Source: RH-AL1 sp964243435 (GTDB lineage Bacteria > Pseudomonadota > Alphaproteobacteria > Rhizobiales > Beijerinckiaceae). Taken from it: 6,633 nt of DNA. A program made the translations under genes and the position numbers. Shown piece after piece: positions 1 to 6,182 of this stretch. The notes under the pieces are model-generated. The model did no database searches and was not told where the DNA came from. It worked only from the letters and a program-made list of their open reading frames with translations. Each line of letters opens with the position of its first letter. Within the stretch, counting starts at the first letter, position 1. The stretch covers positions 1-6,633 of the forward strand of contig CAXTFM010000181.1 in assembly GCA_964243435.1 (NCBI GenBank), written 5' to 3'.

Positions 1-1
1 G

Positions 2-1117
2 ATCAACGCCACCGCCGCCCACACCATCGAGTTCGACGACATCTTCCGCGACGCCATCTACCATCCCGGCTGTCCGGTGATCGGCGCGGCTCTTGCCGCA
101 GCGCAGGCGCGCGGGGCCGACGGCGCCGCCCTGCTCCGGGCGATCGTCGCCGGCTACGAGGTGTCGACGCGCATCGGCGTGGCGGTGCAGCCCTCGCACT
201 ACAGGTTCTGGCACACCACCGGCACGATCGGGACCTTCGGCGCTGCCGCGGCCGTCGCCGACATCTACGGCTGCGACGCGACCGCGACCGCCCACGCGCT
301 GGCCAACGCCGCCACCATGGCCGCCGCCCTGCAGCAGGCGTTCCGCTCGGACGCCATGTCGAAGCCGCTGCACGCCGGGCACGCGGCCGAGGCCGGCGCG
401 CTCGCCGCCATGGGCGCGGCACACGGATTGACCGGGGCGCTCGACGTGCTGGAAGGCGAGGCCGGGTTCGGCGCCGCCATGAGCGCGGGAGCGGACTGGC
501 GGCAAGCGACGGCCGACCTCGGGCGGCGCTACAACATCACCGCCATGACCTTCAAGAACCACGGCTGTTGCGGCCACGCCTTCGCGGCGATCGACGCGGC
601 GCTGACAATGCGCCCTGACTGCGACCCCGAGCGGATCGAGGCCATTCGGGTCGGCACCTATGCGACGGCGCTGTCCGTCACCGACAGGCACGCCGTCGCG
701 ACCCCCTTCGAGGGCCGCTTCAGCACGCCCTTTACCGTCGCCAGCGCGCTGGTCCACGGCAGCGTGCGCCTTGATGCCTTCACCCCCGAGCGCCTCGCCG
801 ACGCCCGCGTGCAGGCCCTGATGCGGCGCGTGACCATGCACGTCGATCCCGAGTGCGATGCGGCGTTCCCGCAGCGCCGCTCCGCCAAGGTCGAGATCGT
901 CCTCGGCGACGGCCGGCGCCTGTCGCACCACCAGCCGACCCGCAAGGGCGACCCCGACGCGCCGCTGGACGACGACGAACTCGCCGACAAGTTCCTGGAG
1001 CTGGCGACGCCGCCGGTTGGCGCCGCTCGCGCCGCCGCACTGCTCAAGGCGCTGCATCGCACCGAGACACTGTCCGTCGACGCAGTGTCACGGCTCGGCG
1101 CCGACCCGCCGGACTGA
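2..1117 (+). CDS. MmgE/PrpD family protein, 5'-truncated by the window edge
   Basis: The open frame runs from the window edge to TGA at 1115-1117 and gives 371 residues. The family is usually about 450-460 residues, so roughly the first 80-90 are missing. Members are cofactor-free cytoplasmic enzymes acting on polycarboxylates: 2-methylcitrate dehydratase PrpD, cis-aconitate decarboxylase, or related epimerases. Visible family landmarks, numbered in this fragment, are HTIEFDD at 7-13 followed by HPG at 21-23, GYEVSTRIG from about 51, FWHTTGTIGTFGAAAAVA at about 70-87, the KPLHAGHAAEAGALAA block, and FKNHGCCGHAFAAIDAAL. The GTG at 77 is not the start, because clear family sequence lies in frame upstream of it. 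An MFS transporter gene follows after 50 bases and an amidohydrolase remnant lies beyond, which points to organic-acid catabolism. The neighbours do not look like a methylcitrate cycle, so I do not call it prpD. Family assignment is secure; the substrate is unknown. Confidence 0.93.
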   Translation: MNATAAHTIEFDDIFRDAIYHPGCPVIGAALAAAQARGADGAALLRAIVAGYEVSTRIGVAVQPSHYRFWHTTGTIGTFGAAAAVADIYGCDATATAHALANAATMAAALQQAFRSDAMSKPLHAGHAAEAGALAAMGAAHGLTGALDVLEGEAGFGAAMSAGADWRQATADLGRRYNITAMTFKNHGCCGHAFAAIDAALTMRPDCDPERIEAIRVGTYATALSVTDRHAVATPFEGRFSTPFTVASALVHGSVRLDAFTPERLADARVQALMRRVTMHVDPECDAAFPQRRSAKVEIVLGDGRRLSHHQPTRKGDPDAPLDDDELADKFLELATPPVGAARAAALLKALHRTETLSVDAVSRLGADPPD

Positions 1118-1167
1118 CGGCGGGGAACAACGAAGCCGACATCGGCTCGATCGCGAGGGAGGAAGAC

Positions 1168-2487
1168 ATGTCGACGCAAGTGGCGGCGGTCGGCGTCGCA
1201 GCCGCCGACGCGGAGGTGGAGGCGACGGTCCGGCAGGTCGCGTGGCGCTTCGTGCCCATCCTGGCGCTCGGCTACATCATTTCCTTCCTCGATCGGGTCA
1301 ACGTCGGCTTCGCCGCGCTCACCGCCAACAAGGATCTTCACCTGTCGGCGACGGTCTACGGCTGGGGCGCCGGCATCTTCTTCATCGGCTACTTTCTGTT
1401 CGAGTACCCGAGCAACCGCATGATGATGCGCCTTGGTGCCCGCGTCTGGTTGGCCCGCATCATGGTGAGTTGGGGTTTCGTATCCGGCGCCATGGCTTTC
1501 GTCGTCGGGCCGACGAGCTTCTGCGTCATCCGCTTCCTGCTCGGCGTCGCCGAGGCCGGCTTCTTTCCCGGCCTCCTGCTTTTCATGACCTACTGGTTCC
1601 CGCGTCGCTACCGAGCCCGCTATATCGCGCTCATGCTGATCGGCATGCCGATGTCGACGCTGATCGGTGCGCCCATCTCCGGTGCGCTGCTCGGCCTCGA
1701 CGGTGTTCTCGGCCTGCACGGCTGGCAGTGGCTCTACCTGCTGGAAGCCGTCCCGGCGGTGCTCCTCGGCGTTGTCCTGTTCGTCTGGCTGGAGGATGCG
1801 CCGGCCAAGGCCCGCTGGCTCACGCCCGACCAGCAACGGTGGCTCGTCGGCGAACTCGCGGCCGAGGGCGGCCGGGGCGGCCACGTCGGCGCCCACGACG
1901 GCGGCTATCTCGCGATGATGGGCGACAAGCGCGTGCTGTTCTATGCCCTCGTCTTCTTCAACATCACGGCGGCCAGTTACGGCCTGGCGCTGTGGCTGCC
2001 GCAGATCGTCAAGGCGACGGGCCTGAGCAACCTCGAGACCGGGGTGGTCACGGCGATCCCTTACGCCTTCGGCTCGCTGGCGATGATCGCATGGGGTCGC
2101 TACTCCGACCATCGCGGCGACCGCGCCTGGCCGACGGCGGCCTCGACCTTCCTCGCAGCGGCCGCGCTGATCGCCTCCGTCGTCCTCGCGACGCCCGCGC
2201 TTCAGCTCGTCGCGATCTGCGTCGCCGCCATGGGCATCTACGGTGTCAAGGGACCGTTCCTTTCGCTGACGACGGAATGCTTCTCGGGCTCGGCGACGGC
2301 CGGCGGCATCGCCATGGTGACGGCGATCGGCAACCTGTCGGGGTTCCTGCCCCCCTACCTGATGGGCTGGCTCAAGGACCTGACCGGCCAGTTCCACTGG
2401 GGGCTGGTGATGCTCGCCGCCTTCTCCTTCGTCGGCGGCGTGCAAGTGCTCTGCACGAAACGCTTCGAGCGGTGGGCAGCGCGCTGA
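1168..2487 (+). CDS. MFS transporter, anion:cation symporter (ACS) type
   Basis: This encodes a 439-residue inner-membrane transporter, a normal length for the major facilitator superfamily. It likely imports an organic anion with protons. A hydrophilic N-terminus of about 27 residues precedes TM1 (GYIISFLDRVNVGFAAL), which carries the D42-R43-x-N45 pattern typical of ACS members (phthalate, tartrate, galactarate and glucarate carriers). GYFLFEYPSN and RLGAR mark TM2 and the following loop, and GVAEAGFFPGLLLFMTYWFP marks TM4-5. A charged central loop (WLEDAPAKARWLTPDQQ) separates the two six-helix halves, and the second half includes FFNITAASYGLALWLPQIVK. I chose ATG 1168 because AGGGAGGA sits at 1156-1163, four bases upstream, and because homology begins just after it. 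The same frame stays open much further upstream, but there it only shadows the preceding gene. It is probably co-transcribed with the PrpD-family gene 50 bases upstream. The substrate cannot be read from sequence. Confidence 0.94.
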   Translation: MSTQVAAVGVAAADAEVEATVRQVAWRFVPILALGYIISFLDRVNVGFAALTANKDLHLSATVYGWGAGIFFIGYFLFEYPSNRMMMRLGARVWLARIMVSWGFVSGAMAFVVGPTSFCVIRFLLGVAEAGFFPGLLLFMTYWFPRRYRARYIALMLIGMPMSTLIGAPISGALLGLDGVLGLHGWQWLYLLEAVPAVLLGVVLFVWLEDAPAKARWLTPDQQRWLVGELAAEGGRGGHVGAHDGGYLAMMGDKRVLFYALVFFNITAASYGLALWLPQIVKATGLSNLETGVVTAIPYAFGSLAMIAWGRYSDHRGDRAWPTAASTFLAAAALIASVVLATPALQLVAICVAAMGIYGVKGPFLSLTTECFSGSATAGGIAMVTAIGNLSGFLPPYLMGWLKDLTGQFHWGLVMLAAFSFVGGVQVLCTKRFERWAAR

Positions 2488-2636
2488 TGCGGTTCGGCGT
2501 CGGACACTACGCGGAGAAAAGCTGATTCCGGTAGCGCAGTCCGGCGTCGGCCTGGAGCGAGATATAGCGGACACGGCGGCCCCATGCGGAAGTGGTCGGC
2601 GCTCGGCGCTGACGTGTCATCTGACAGGAACCTCGG
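2488..2636 (+). other. Intergenic leader between the MFS gene and the amidohydrolase remnant
   Basis: I recognise no gene in these 149 bases. Short frames exist on both strands, but none has recognisable protein sequence. No clear terminator hairpin follows the MFS stop. The right part holds a 12-base palindrome (2615-2626) and an AGGA (2626-2629) placed seven bases before the presumed former start codon of the amidohydrolase remnant. Confidence 0.5.
2615..2626. promoter_or_regulatory. Palindrome TGTCATCTGACA, possible operator
   Basis: TGTCA and TGACA form a perfect 5+5 inverted repeat around a two-base spacer. It ends 10 bases before the presumed start of the amidohydrolase remnant and overlaps its ribosome binding site by one base. 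GntR-family regulators of catabolic genes often bind short palindromes of this general form (GTnnnnAC-like), so a local repressor site is possible. No regulator gene is in the window, and a palindrome of this size can arise by chance. Confidence 0.25.
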
Positions 2637-3480
2637 ATTACTGATTTCTGTCCGCCGCCTCGCTCCAACGGCGAGCCGGCAGCACCATGGCCAGCGGGCG
2701 CCTGCGACACGCACGCCCACGTGTTCGGTCCGGCGGCACGTCCCCTGCGCCGCGCAGCGTAGCTACATCCCGCCAGACGCTTCCTTCGCGTTCTACCTGG
2801 CGATGCTCGACGCCCTCGGCTTCGCGCAGCGTCCTTATTTGAGGCAGCGCGCACGGCACGGACAATGCGGTGATGCTCGATGCGCTGGAGCGCACCCACG
2901 AACGCCTGCGCGGCATCGCCGTCGCCGATCGAACTCAGGCCACGCGCGCATGCCTCGACCGCTGGCATGCATCGAGCGTACCCGGCCTGCGCTTCAACCA
3001 CTTCTTCCGCCACGGTCAGCCTTACTACAGCGGCGGGATCGGAATCGACGAGGCGGAGGCGCTCGCTCCCGCGCTCGCCGCCCGCGGCTGACATGACCTC
3101 GTGGCGTGGCTCCGGCGCCGACCCGTGCCGGTGGTGATCGACTACATGGGCCGTACCGATGCCTCAACCGAGACCGGCACGCCCGGCTTCCAGAGCCTGC
3201 TCCGGCTGTTCGGTGACGGCGGCTGCTGCGTCAAGCTATCGGGGGCTTATCGCCTCATCACGAATGATCCGCACTAGCCCGAAGCAAAGCCTTTCCATGA
3301 GGCGCTCGTCGGTGCCAACCAGGACCAGCTCGTCTGGGCCACGGACTGGCCGCACCCGCGCGTGGAAGCGCCAACGACCGCCGGACTGCTGGACCTTTTT
3401 GCCGATGGGCGCCGGATGCGAGCGTGCAGCGTAAGATCCTGGTCGAGAACCCGGCTCGGCTCTACGACTTCCCGACGTGA
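2637..3480 (+). pseudogene. Amidohydrolase remnant related to 2-pyrone-4,6-dicarboxylate lactonase
   Basis: The family is cytoplasmic TIM-barrel hydrolases that open lactones of dicarboxylic acids, usually about 280-290 residues. The remnant reads in pieces. ATT 2637 begins ITDFCPPP and leads to GACDTHAHVFGPA, with the HxH metal motif, but that frame stops at TAG 2760. A second frame gives AQRSYIPPDASFAFYLAML from about 2752 and shifts near 2825-2831. A third frame gives VLI, stop (TGA 2840), then GSAHGTDNAVMLDALE and RFNHFFRHGQPYYSGGIGID. It continues through TGA 3089 (where relatives have Trp), PVPVVIDYMGRTDAS, TAG 3275 (where relatives have Tyr) and LVWATDWPHPRVE. A last shift near 3400 restores KILVENPARLYDFP and TGA 3478. 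About 7-10 codons seem lost after 3091. Relatives have a metal-binding His where this has Tyr in IDYMGR. It was probably the third gene of the preceding operon and is clearly non-functional. Confidence 0.9.
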
Positions 3481-3510
3481 GAGCGACCGTCCCTCTTCGG
3501 ACGAAATAAT

Positions 3511-3530
3511 TATGTGAGCATTTCGGGTTT
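3511..3530 (+). repeat. Left terminal inverted repeat of the IS630 remnant
   Basis: TATGTGAGCATTTCGGGTTT matches the reverse complement of 4561-4581 at about 15 of 20 aligned positions with one gap. The shared core includes TTCGGG. It lies just outside the C-terminal end of the transposase frame, overlapping its stop codon by two bases. Confidence 0.5.
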
Positions 3531-4503
3531 ACTTGCACCCATAGCCTGAGTTGGCGAGGTAGGCGCGGCACTCGCTTGGCGTGAAGTCGTCGAGCAGGAC
3601 GGCGATGGTGTCCACAAGGCAGCTTTGGTCTGGGCGCTCGCCTTTTGGAGCAGCGCCTTGAGCTTTGCGAAAGCTGCTCGATGGGGTTCAGGTCGGGGCT
3701 GTAGGGCGGCAGGTAAAGGACGCTGGCCCCGGCTGCCACGATCGCCTCGCGCACCCCGGCCACCTTGTGCGCCGACCGCTTACATCATGACCACGACATC
3801 GCCGTCCTGCAGCTCGGGGGTGAGCACTTCGGCGACGTAGGTGCGGAAGGCAGGGCCGTCCATGGCGCCGCCGATGACAAAGGGCGCCACGCCGCTCTCG
3901 ACGCACAAGCCGGCGACAAAGGTACCGGTCGTCCAGCGACCCCAAGGAGCGGCATCGAGCAAACGCCCACCGCGTGGCCCCCAGCTGTAGCGGCGAACCA
4001 TGTTGGTGGTCGCGCTTGTCTCGTCCAGGAACACATCACGGCAAATGCGCAGCGTTTGTCCTTTGGCGTATCGGGTCCATGTAGCGCTACCACACCCGCC
4101 AGCGGCGACGGTGCCGGGCGACGTCCGGCCGGTCCTGCTCGGCCGCCCTCAGCTGCTTTTTTTGTGCGACAGGTCAAGCCTACGCAGCGCGCTCCAGATG
4201 GTCGAAATGTTGCCGCCAGCGATCCCGCGCTCGGCCAAGGTCGCGTTGATCTCGACCAGCGTGATCCCCGGCTTGGTGTCGGTCAGCTCGCGCAGCAGCG
4301 CTAAATGACCCGCCAGCAGCGGGCGCCGGTTAGCCGCCGATCTTGCCCGGCGCCGTGCTGCCCGTCGCCCGCACCCGCTGCATCAACCTGATCGCCGTAG
4401 CCGGGTTGACATCGAAGCGCGGCGCCGCTTGTCGGATCGAGCTACCCTGCGCCACCGCACGCACGATGCTGCCGCGCAGGTCCTGCGACAAAAGATATGC
4501 CAT
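3529..4503 (-). pseudogene. IS630-family transposase, multiply frameshifted
   Basis: The intact protein would have been about 325 residues, a DDE transposase with an N-terminal helix-turn-helix. ATG at 4503 starts MAYLLSQDLRGSIVRAVAQG, then SIRQAAPRFDVNPATAIRLM (HTH). It halts at TAA 4330-4332, which looks like one extra A inside a Tyr codon. The next frame reads LLRELTDTKPGITLVEI and NISTIWSALRRL and breaks just after an A7 run near 4155-4162. Then come AAEQDRPDVARHRRRWRVW and a TAG, followed by a shift into VFLDETSATTNMVRRYSWGP with the first catalytic Asp. The second Asp motif, expected in VVVMDN, has become VVVMM-stop at 3780-3782. SVLYLPPYSPDLNPIEQL keeps the catalytic Glu. One-base losses follow in the QLFAKL and ALWDT stretches, and the tail FTPSECRAYLANSGYGCK ends at TAA 3529. 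It is inactive. Confidence 0.92.
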
Positions 4504-4560
4504 GGCCAAGCCTCATGCTCTTGCCCCAGGCATCCTGAATCAAAGTAGCCGATTCAGCGC

Positions 4561-4581
4561 AACCCCGAATTGCTTGCCTTA
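4561..4581 (-). repeat. Right terminal inverted repeat of the IS630 remnant
   Basis: On the minus strand this reads TAAGGCAAGCAATTCGGGG and then TT, the partner of the left repeat. It lies 57 bases upstream of the transposase ATG, a typical leader length for IS630. Confidence 0.5.
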
Positions 4582-4612
4582 TGCAGCTGATGCCTTTCGG
4601 GGCACAACGAGA

Positions 4613-4752
4613 CTGCTGGTGGCGGGTGGCCGCCCGTCACCAGCGGAGGGGGTCGGATCGTGAAGCTGCTGGCCGTTGCGGGCCGAGCTAGAGTTGGATC
4701 GCGCCTTTCTTTTGCTTGTGCCCTGAACGGATACCCGGGGGTCACGCCCCGG
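4613..4752 (+). ncRNA. Candidate fossil IS110 bridge RNA region
   Basis: Three hairpins lie in order in the transposase leader. The first pairs 4613-4626 with 4633-4646 (CTGCTGGTGGCGGG against CCCGTCACCAGCGG, 14 pairs including two G-U wobbles). The second has an outer AGCT/AGCT pair (4664-4667 with 4686-4689), an internal loop, and an inner GGCC/GGCC pair (4671-4674 with 4681-4684) closing GTTGCG. The third pairs CCGGGG 4735-4740 with CCCCGG 4747-4752. IS110 bridge RNAs are encoded in exactly this place, with a 5' hairpin followed by two internal-loop hairpins that bind target and donor DNA. The match here is of position and general shape only; I cannot align it to a known bridge RNA. Confidence 0.35.
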
Positions 4753-4776
4753 ATGACAAGCATAGGACGGGAAAAG

Positions 4777-5711
4777 ATGAGTGCCTCCATAGCAGCTGTC
4801 GCCGACGTTGATATTTCCAAGGATCATCTCGACGTCGCCATCCACCCCGGTGGCGCGATGCGACGCTTCGCCAACGACCGCGGCGGCCATACGACGCTGC
4901 TACGCTGGTTGGCACCTTTGACGATCAAGAGGATCGTGTTCGAGGCCGCGCACCCCTACCACCGCCTTTTCGAGCGTTGCCTGGCTCAGGCGGGCGTTCG
5001 CCAGGATCAACCCGCTCCACGCCCGCCGCTTTGCCGAGGCCACGGGCAGGCTGGCCAAGACCGACCGGGCGGACGCCCTCGTCCTGGCCCGCTTCGGGGC
5101 ACTGATCGAGCCGCGTGCAGGCCCGCTGCGCACCGAAACCCTCGACCAGCTCGCCGAACTCATGGCTGCGCGCCGCATGCTGATCCGCGACCAGACCGCC
5201 ACCCTGAACCGCGCCAAGACGCTCAAGCTTGGTCTGCTCAAGCGCCAGGCCGCGCTCCGGCTGAAGCACCTCGCCCGTCAACTCGACGCACTCGAGCGGG
5301 AAGCCCGCGCTTGTCGCCGCCGATCCAATCCTGGCACGGCGCTTGGCCGTTCTCACCAGCATCCCGGGCGTGGGCGAGGCCACCGCCCTGGCGCTCATCG
5401 TCGACATGCCCGAGCTCAGCAGCATGGAAGCCAAACAGGCCGCGGCGCTGGCGGGCCTTGCCCCGATCGCCCGCGAGTCCGACACCTGGCGCGGGAAACG
5501 CTCGACCCGCCGCGCCCACCTGCGACAGGCCCTTTTCATGCCCGCGCTCGTGGCTGCGCGCTTCTATCCCAATCTCAAGGCCAGCTTTGCTGCGCTGACC
5601 ACAGCCGGCAAACCTGCAAAGGTCGCCATCAAGGCCTTCGTGCGTAGGCTTGGTGTCCTCGCCAACGCACTCCTGCGCGACAACCGGACATGGACCAAAC
5701 TTCACGCTTGA
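4777..5711 (+). pseudogene. IS110-family transposase, split by two frameshifts
   Basis: Joining three frames gives about 311 residues, close to the family's normal length. Frame one starts at ATG 4777, after GACGGGAAAAG, with MSASIAAVADVDISKDHLDV. It holds the first acidic residue (D12 in VDISK) and E56 in IVFEAAHPYHRLF, where most relatives have EATGxY. It shifts near 4995-5000 into RINPLHARRFAEATGRLAKT followed by DRADALVLARFG, whose two Asp codons at 5063 and 5072 complete the RuvC-like DEDD set. A second shift near 5306-5313 leads to ADPILARRLAVLTSIPGVGE, the helix-hairpin-helix-like start of the Tnp20 domain. GLAPIARESDTWRGKRSTRR carries the catalytic Ser (codon 5478), and the frame ends LRDNRTWTKLHA at TGA 5709. 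All catalytic residues survive, but both shifts would truncate the protein. Decay is therefore younger or milder than in the neighbouring IS630. Confidence 0.92.
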
Positions 5712-5736
5712 TCACAACGGATACTTTAGGTTTGGA

Positions 5737-5830
5737 GGCGCACAGCAAGAGCACCACCGTTGTGTCCTTGGCGCTGGCTCTGGCAACAGATGTCACGCCA
5801 AGCTCTCGCGCGCGAAGCGAGCTGTGCGCC
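5737..5830. repeat. Nested inverted repeats, possible structured RNA or element end
   Basis: GGCGCACAGC (5737-5746) is the exact reverse complement of GCTGTGCGCC (5821-5830). Inside it, AGAGC (5748-5752) can pair with GCTCT (5802-5806), and CTTGGCG (5767-5773) with CGCCAAG (5796-5802), although the last two share base 5802. The pairs are properly nested, so one long folded hairpin is possible on either strand. The function is unknown. It lies 26 bases past the IS110 transposase stop. Confidence 0.45.
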
Positions 5831-5897
5831 CATCTCTGCCGTTCAGAGCGCTTTACACCGTTCTCGGAAGCGAACGTCCCACGAGAGAAGCAACGTG

Positions 5898-5928
5898 TCG
5901 GCAGATCGCGCCGGGCGCGGTCTGCCGA
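5898..5928 (-). terminator. Strong hairpin, likely transcript end of the small gene after groEL
   Basis: TCGGCAGA pairs with TCTGCCGA, then a T-G wobble, then CGCGC with GCGCG around a three-base CGG loop. That makes 14 pairs in all. It begins 22 bases beyond the stop of the minus-strand gene ending at 5950. No T-run follows on either strand, so it may act as a 3' stabiliser or a weak intrinsic terminator. GC-rich alphaproteobacteria often have such hairpins without a clear U-tract. Confidence 0.5.
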
Positions 5929-5949
5929 TCGATGCGACCGTGGTGCCGC

Positions 5950-6141
5950 TCAAACGCTACTGAGCTGGTCCTCGGCGGCCACTCGCCTGAAGCCCTCGCC
6001 CTCGGCTTTGATGCGGTATTGTGGGGACGTTCCAAGAGGAGGCATGAGGGCTTCGACGACGTATCGGCTCGGCTGGTTCAATCGCGATCCGACGATGTTC
6101 AAGGACACGATCGATCCGATCTGGAAGCTATGGCTCGGCAT
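5950..6141 (-). CDS. Small conserved alphaproteobacterial hypothetical protein (63 aa)
   Basis: The 63-residue product begins MPSHSFQIGSIVSLN and ends FRRVAAEDQLSSV. It resembles a family of about 60-75 residue proteins I recall from Rhizobiales and Rhodospirillales. They share an F-x-[IV]-G-x-x-V start, a central Y-x-V-x-x-x-[LM]-P-P, then QYRIK and a final E-x-x-x-R-V-x-x-x-x-L. Here these are FQIGSIV, YVVEALMPP and QYRIKAEGEGFRRVAAEDQL, in the right order and spacing. Function is unknown; the pattern suggests a small beta-rich fold. I chose ATG 6141 because AGGGA lies just upstream on the minus strand and similarity starts there; the longer frame from 6252 only runs back through groEL. It follows groEL after 41 bases with no evident terminator between, so co-transcription is likely. 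There is no signal peptide or membrane segment. Family match is from memory, not a search. Confidence 0.8.
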   Translation of the reverse strand: MPSHSFQIGSIVSLNIVGSRLNQPSRYVVEALMPPLGTSPQYRIKAEGEGFRRVAAEDQLSSV

Positions 6142-6182
6142 TGTTTTCCCTGTTGCGGCGCGTAGACGTGACGTTGCAGCGC

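Larger units (their letters stand above)
3511..4581 (-). mobile_element. Decayed IS630-family insertion sequence
   Basis: The element is about 1.07 kb, normal for IS630. It carries one transposase remnant on the minus strand and is bounded by imperfect terminal inverted repeats. Both outer ends start with TA, the dinucleotide IS630 elements duplicate on insertion. The transposase family is certain. The exact ends are inferred from the inverted repeat and from the position of the reading frame. Confidence 0.72.
4582..5712 (+). mobile_element. Decayed IS110-family insertion sequence (ends approximate)
   Basis: A transposase remnant of the IS110 family (DEDD plus serine recombinase) is preceded by about 195 bases of gene-free, hairpin-rich leader. 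That is the layout of the IS110 subgroup, whose left end encodes a guide (bridge) RNA. IS110 elements lack clear terminal inverted repeats and make little or no target duplication, so the ends cannot be fixed from one copy. The left limit is set just beyond the IS630 terminal repeat and the right limit at the transposase stop. CACAACG occurs at 4603-4609 and again at 5713-5719, and could hint at related end sequences. Confidence 0.7.
5712..5949. other. Gene-free spacer rich in inverted repeats, between IS110 and the small gene
   Basis: No protein-coding frame here is recognisable on either strand. The plus-strand frames that cross it run into the groEL 3' end and have no recognisable motif. 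The region holds CACAACGG 5713-5720 inverted as CCGTTGTG 5757-5764, a nested repeat structure (5737-5830), and the hairpin at 5898-5928. Its left part may belong to the IS110 right end. Confidence 0.5.

Noticed and set aside
77..79. GTG as the start of the PrpD-family gene
   Set aside because: Conserved family sequence (HTIEFDD, HPG) is in frame upstream, so the gene is cut by the window edge and does not start here.
853..1167. A longer N-terminus for the MFS transporter
   Set aside because: The upstream part is an Arg/Pro-rich shadow of the PrpD-family gene. ATG 1168 has a strong ribosome binding site and fits the family length.
658..2574. A 638-codon open frame on the minus strand opposite the PrpD and MFS genes
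   Set aside because: It is an antisense shadow. The product is low-complexity, rich in Arg, Asp, Glu and His with no recognisable domain, as expected opposite GC-rich coding sequence. The plus strand has two unmistakable protein families there.
2507..3094. A 195-codon minus-strand frame opposite the amidohydrolase remnant
   Set aside because: The plus strand carries recognisable amidohydrolase motifs here. The minus frame is Arg/Ala-rich and matches nothing I know, including its tail over 2507-2636.
3765..4304. Plus-strand frames of 100-180 codons over the IS630 region
   Set aside because: They are antisense to a clear IS630 transposase remnant and contain no recognisable protein sequence.
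4777..5711. Programmed frameshifting as the explanation for the split IS110 transposase
   Set aside because: IS110 elements are not known to use programmed frameshifting. There are two separate breaks, with no obvious slippery sequence at either, and neighbouring genes are also degraded.
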